From assembly GCA_947493175.1 (NCBI GenBank), contig CANLQD010000004.1, positions 248,001 through 312,000 on the forward strand: a stretch of DNA of 64,000 bases, read 5' to 3'. Of the stretch, positions 61,507 through 64,000 are shown piece by piece. The translations under genes were made by a program, and so were the position numbers. The notes beneath the pieces were generated by a model, which was given only the letters and a program-made list of their open reading frames with translations, did not search any database and was not told where the DNA came from. Numbering within the stretch: position 1 is the first letter of the stretch; the number at the start of each line of letters is the position of its first letter. The stretch is from an uncultured Flavobacteriaceae bacterium. GTDB lineage: Bacteria; Bacteroidota; Bacteroidia; Flavobacteriales; Flavobacteriaceae.

Positions 61507-64000
61507 TTAGAATCGAATCGCCCCGATCCCCACATCCCATAGCTTTTTGTTGAAGTTTGGAATTTCTGTTTTCATGAGTACATTGGCCCTCTGATTCAGC
61601 TTTTCCCATTGGGCATCCAATTCCTTTTTCCGTTCTCTAGAAGATGTGTTCACCCTGGGAATGGCACTGTTGGTGGCATCGATCAAAAAAAGATATTCTG
61701 CGGTGAACTTGTTGGGGAAGTTCTCCACATCGTCGTACGCCTGCGATTTACGCTGAACCATATCTTGGTCCCAAGTAATTAGTTCTTGTAGAAGGGTTTG
61801 GCCCTCGGCAATGAGTACCCTGTCCTGAAGTGTTGCCAAGACCTCTTTCAATTGATGTTGTACTTCGAAGAGTTGGTTTACGGTGTGGTGCATTGTAATC
61901 AACCTTTGTTCCAGCTCGGTCATAAACACGTGGTACGCTTCGTACTGCCCTTCTTGGGTTTCATAGGTAGGCATTGCGGTAATGGTCCCTACCGTACTGA
62001 TGGATTTTCCATTGAGCCTTAGGGTGATGGTGTAGTCTCCCGGCGGAACGACATGGCCCCGAAAGCCGGCCTCTATATATACATTTGGAATTCCCGGAAG
62101 CAGGGGTGTACGCATATCCCACACAAATCGATTAAGGCCTTCCTTCTTGGATAAGGTCGGTGCCGGTGGTGGGCCGCCCCCGTTATGAGGTTGGTAGTTT
62201 TTATCTTTTTGGGAGGAAAAGCTACGGATTACGTTTCCATTTGCATCTTCAATGTCCATAGTCATTGGTATAGAATCCAATCCCTTTGGCAATTCATAGT
62301 ACAATACCATTCCGTTGGCAGGGTTCACTCCACGGAAGTCCATAGCCCCATCGAACTTAGAGATGTCACCGTTCATGGGACTACGCCATGAGCCATTAAG
62401 GGTGTTAGTCGGTTTGTACAGTTTAAAATTGGGGTCTCCTTGTGATGAATTAGGGGTTGTTTTTAAAGTATGATATTGTGCCAAAACCGATAGATCATCC
62501 AATATCCAAAACGAGCGGCCGGAAGTAGCAACAATCAGGTCGCCACGATGTACCTTCAAATCGGTTATCGGTGCCGTAGGGAGGTTCAACTGGAAGAGTG
62601 TCCATGATTTTCCGCCATTCCAAGAGATGTAAAGACCCTTTTCGGTTCCGGCATACATTAGATCTTTGCTATTTTGATCTTCGCGAATTACCCGGGTATA
62701 GGCACCAACGGGAATACCGGTACTGATCGGGGTCCAAGTGTTACCATAGTTAGTAGATTTGTATAATGCCGGAGTGAAGTCGTTAAACTTGTACTTCGTA
62801 GTCGCGATATAGACCGTTGCCGGGTCATGCGGAGATATTTCAATGGCATTGACCAAGGTTTCCCCAAGATTTTTGGGCGTAATGTTCTGCCAAGTTTCCC
62901 CATTGTCCCTAGATATATGTACCAGGCCATCATCACTTCCGGTATAGAAGACACCACTTTCATGGGGGGATTCTATCAAATAGGAAATGGTGCCGTAGTT
63001 TTCGGCACCTACGGCTTCGTTGGTATACGGCCCGCCTCCTTTTCCCTGTTTAGCATCGATATTCCTAGTGAGGTCGGGGGAAATTTCTTCCCAAGTAACC
63101 CCCATATCCCTAGTACGAAGTACGACTTGTGCGCAGTGATAAAAGGTATTGGGTTCGTGTTGGGATTTGATGATAGGGGCATTCCAATTATACAGATATT
63201 TCATATCCCTGGCTGCTCTTCCCAAGTATTGAATCGGGGCGGCCATTACTTTTGTCCCAACGTTCGATTTGGTATCCAACAATTCGATCGTGCCCAGATA
63301 ACTGCCGCCCATTACATAGCGTGGGTCGTCGGGGTCAAAGGCTAAAAAGGCGCTTTCGCCCCCTGCAGAGGCACTCCAGTCGTGCTCGGTAATGCCGTTA
63401 CTTCCTACTGCCAGGCTCGCAATCTTGACAGAGGAATTGTCTTGTTGTCCTCCATAGATATGATATGGAAAGAGGTTGTCAACACTGATTCGATAAAACT
63501 GCGCGGTGGGCATGATATCCTGAGTCGACCAATGTTTTCCAAAATCAAAACTAATGGAAGCACCACCATCATCGGCCAACACCATGTTATCGGAATTATC
63601 GGGATTGATCCATAGGTCGTGGTAATCGCCATGGGCCACATTCAGGTCTTCCCATGTTTTACCCCCATCGATAGAGCGTAGAAAAGGCGCGCTCATGACA
63701 TAAACAACATTTTCATTGTTCGGGTCAAGGAACAACTCAATATAATACCAAGCTCTTTGCACCAACCGATTGTCCCCACTGACCATATTCCAGCTTTTAC
63801 CGGCATCGTCAGAGACGAAAAGTCCGCCCTTATCTTTATTGCTATCGCTTTCGATCAATGCAAATACCTTGTCTGGGTTGGCCGGGCTCACGGCAATCGC
63901 CATTTTTCCCTTTTCGACTGGGAGACCTTCGGTCAACTCGGTCCAAGTTTCCCCAGCATCGATCGATTTATAAAGGCCGCTGCCTTCTCCACCACTGATC
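61507..64000 (-). CDS. large exported BNR-repeat protein, N terminus beyond the window edge
   Basis: The frame is open to base 64000 and the N-terminal part is missing; about 830 residues are present. The visible part holds BNR/Asp-box blades ([80 protein letters not shown]), then a beta domain and a helical C terminus. The order matches the 1046-residue protein at 26946 throughout, so the two are paralogues. It is probably periplasmic or surface-exposed; no catalytic residues seen and function unknown. Confidence 0.87.
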   Translation of the reverse strand, partial: ISGGEGSGLYKSIDAGETWTELTEGLPVEKGKMAIAVSPANPDKVFALIESDSNKDKGGLFVSDDAGKSWNMVSGDNRLVQRAWYYIELFLDPNNENVVYVMSAPFLRSIDGGKTWEDLNVAHGDYHDLWINPDNSDNMVLADDGGASISFDFGKHWSTQDIMPTAQFYRISVDNLFPYHIYGGQQDNSSVKIASLAVGSNGITEHDWSASAGGESAFLAFDPDDPRYVMGGSYLGTIELLDTKSNVGTKVMAAPIQYLGRAARDMKYLYNWNAPIIKSQHEPNTFYHCAQVVLRTRDMGVTWEEISPDLTRNIDAKQGKGGGPYTNEAVGAENYGTISYLIESPHESGVFYTGSDDGLVHISRDNGETWQNITPKNLGETLVNAIEISPHDPATVYIATTKYKFNDFTPALYKSTNYGNTWTPISTGIPVGAYTRVIREDQNSKDLMYAGTEKGLYISWNGGKSWTLFQLNLPTAPITDLKVHRGDLIVATSGRSFWILDDLSVLAQYHTLKTTPNSSQGDPNFKLYKPTNTLNGSWRSPMNGDISKFDGAMDFRGVNPANGMVLYYELPKGLDSIPMTMDIEDANGNVIRSFSSQKDKNYQPHNGGGPPPAPTLSKKEGLNRFVWDMRTPLLPGIPNVYIEAGFRGHVVPPGDYTITLRLNGKSISTVGTITAMPTYETQEGQYEAYHVFMTELEQRLITMHHTVNQLFEVQHQLKEVLATLQDRVLIAEGQTLLQELITWDQDMVQRKSQAYDDVENFPNKFTAEYLFLIDATNSAIPRVNTSSRERKKELDAQWEKLNQRANVLMKTEIPNFNKKLWDVGIGAIRF

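Noticed and set aside
62827..63345. 172-codon plus-strand frame
   Set aside because: It is antisense to conserved BNR blades of the right-edge gene.

Overview
The window looks like chromosomal DNA of a marine flavobacterium (Bacteroidota, Flavobacteriaceae of the Maribacter/Zobellia/Arenibacter type). The evidence is the gene content: a HemC-HemD fusion, a CopD-like HemJ, DUF2237, EcsC, a PA0069-type radical SAM protein, very large BNR-repeat exported proteins and a sulfatase. The -7-type promoter boxes of the form TAnnTTTG upstream of many genes agree with this. I see no rRNA, tRNA, CRISPR array, integrase or transposase. The outermost genes are cut at both edges: a MarC-family protein on the left and a BNR-repeat protein on the right.

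Layout. 0-11.5 kb holds mostly housekeeping genes: MarC, an S41 protease, dCMP deaminase, HupE, an NtrY-like histidine kinase, PhzF, enoyl-CoA hydratase, an unknown exported protein, gamma-glutamyltransferase and a carboxypeptidase-regulatory-like membrane protein. 11.6-13.3 kb is a tandem family of four small basic single-pass membrane proteins of unknown function; one copy is broken by a single-base frameshift. 13.4-20 kb has DUF2237, EcsC, a beta-lactamase-fold hydrolase, a 7TM-AraC regulator, a PQQ-type sugar dehydrogenase lipoprotein and an NTF2-like protein. 20-30 kb has a MATE exporter, ferrochelatase, a structured 560-base intergenic region ending in a terminator-like hairpin, a 1180-residue TraB/GumN protein and a 1046-residue BNR protein. 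30-38 kb looks like a small catabolic locus (AraC, PhyH-type dioxygenase, sugar porter, esterase, PfkB kinase, lipoprotein RidA) plus small membrane proteins and a GNAT. 38-43.3 kb is the heme cluster hemA-hemCD-hemE with a divergent AraC regulator. With hemH at 21.6 kb and hemJ at 60.9 kb, six heme-pathway activities lie in this window.

45.3-53.5 kb is the most interesting part: six same-strand, tightly packed genes, none with a function I can assign except an AAA+ ATPase in the middle. They encode an acidic coiled-coil protein, two soluble unknowns, the AAA+ protein, a three-TM protein with an acidic tail, and a three-TM protein with a 450-residue soluble domain. I infer a membrane-associated, ATP-driven complex that I cannot match to a described system.

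53.6-64 kb holds a radical SAM protein with a palindrome over its promoter, a Gfo/Idh/MocA oxidoreductase plus sulfatase pair, an HD hydrolase plus acyltransferase pair, a bacilliredoxin, a TerB-DnaJ fusion, HemJ and a second BNR protein. Short palindromic (GTCATTGC...) and seven-base-period repeats mark several intergenic gaps.
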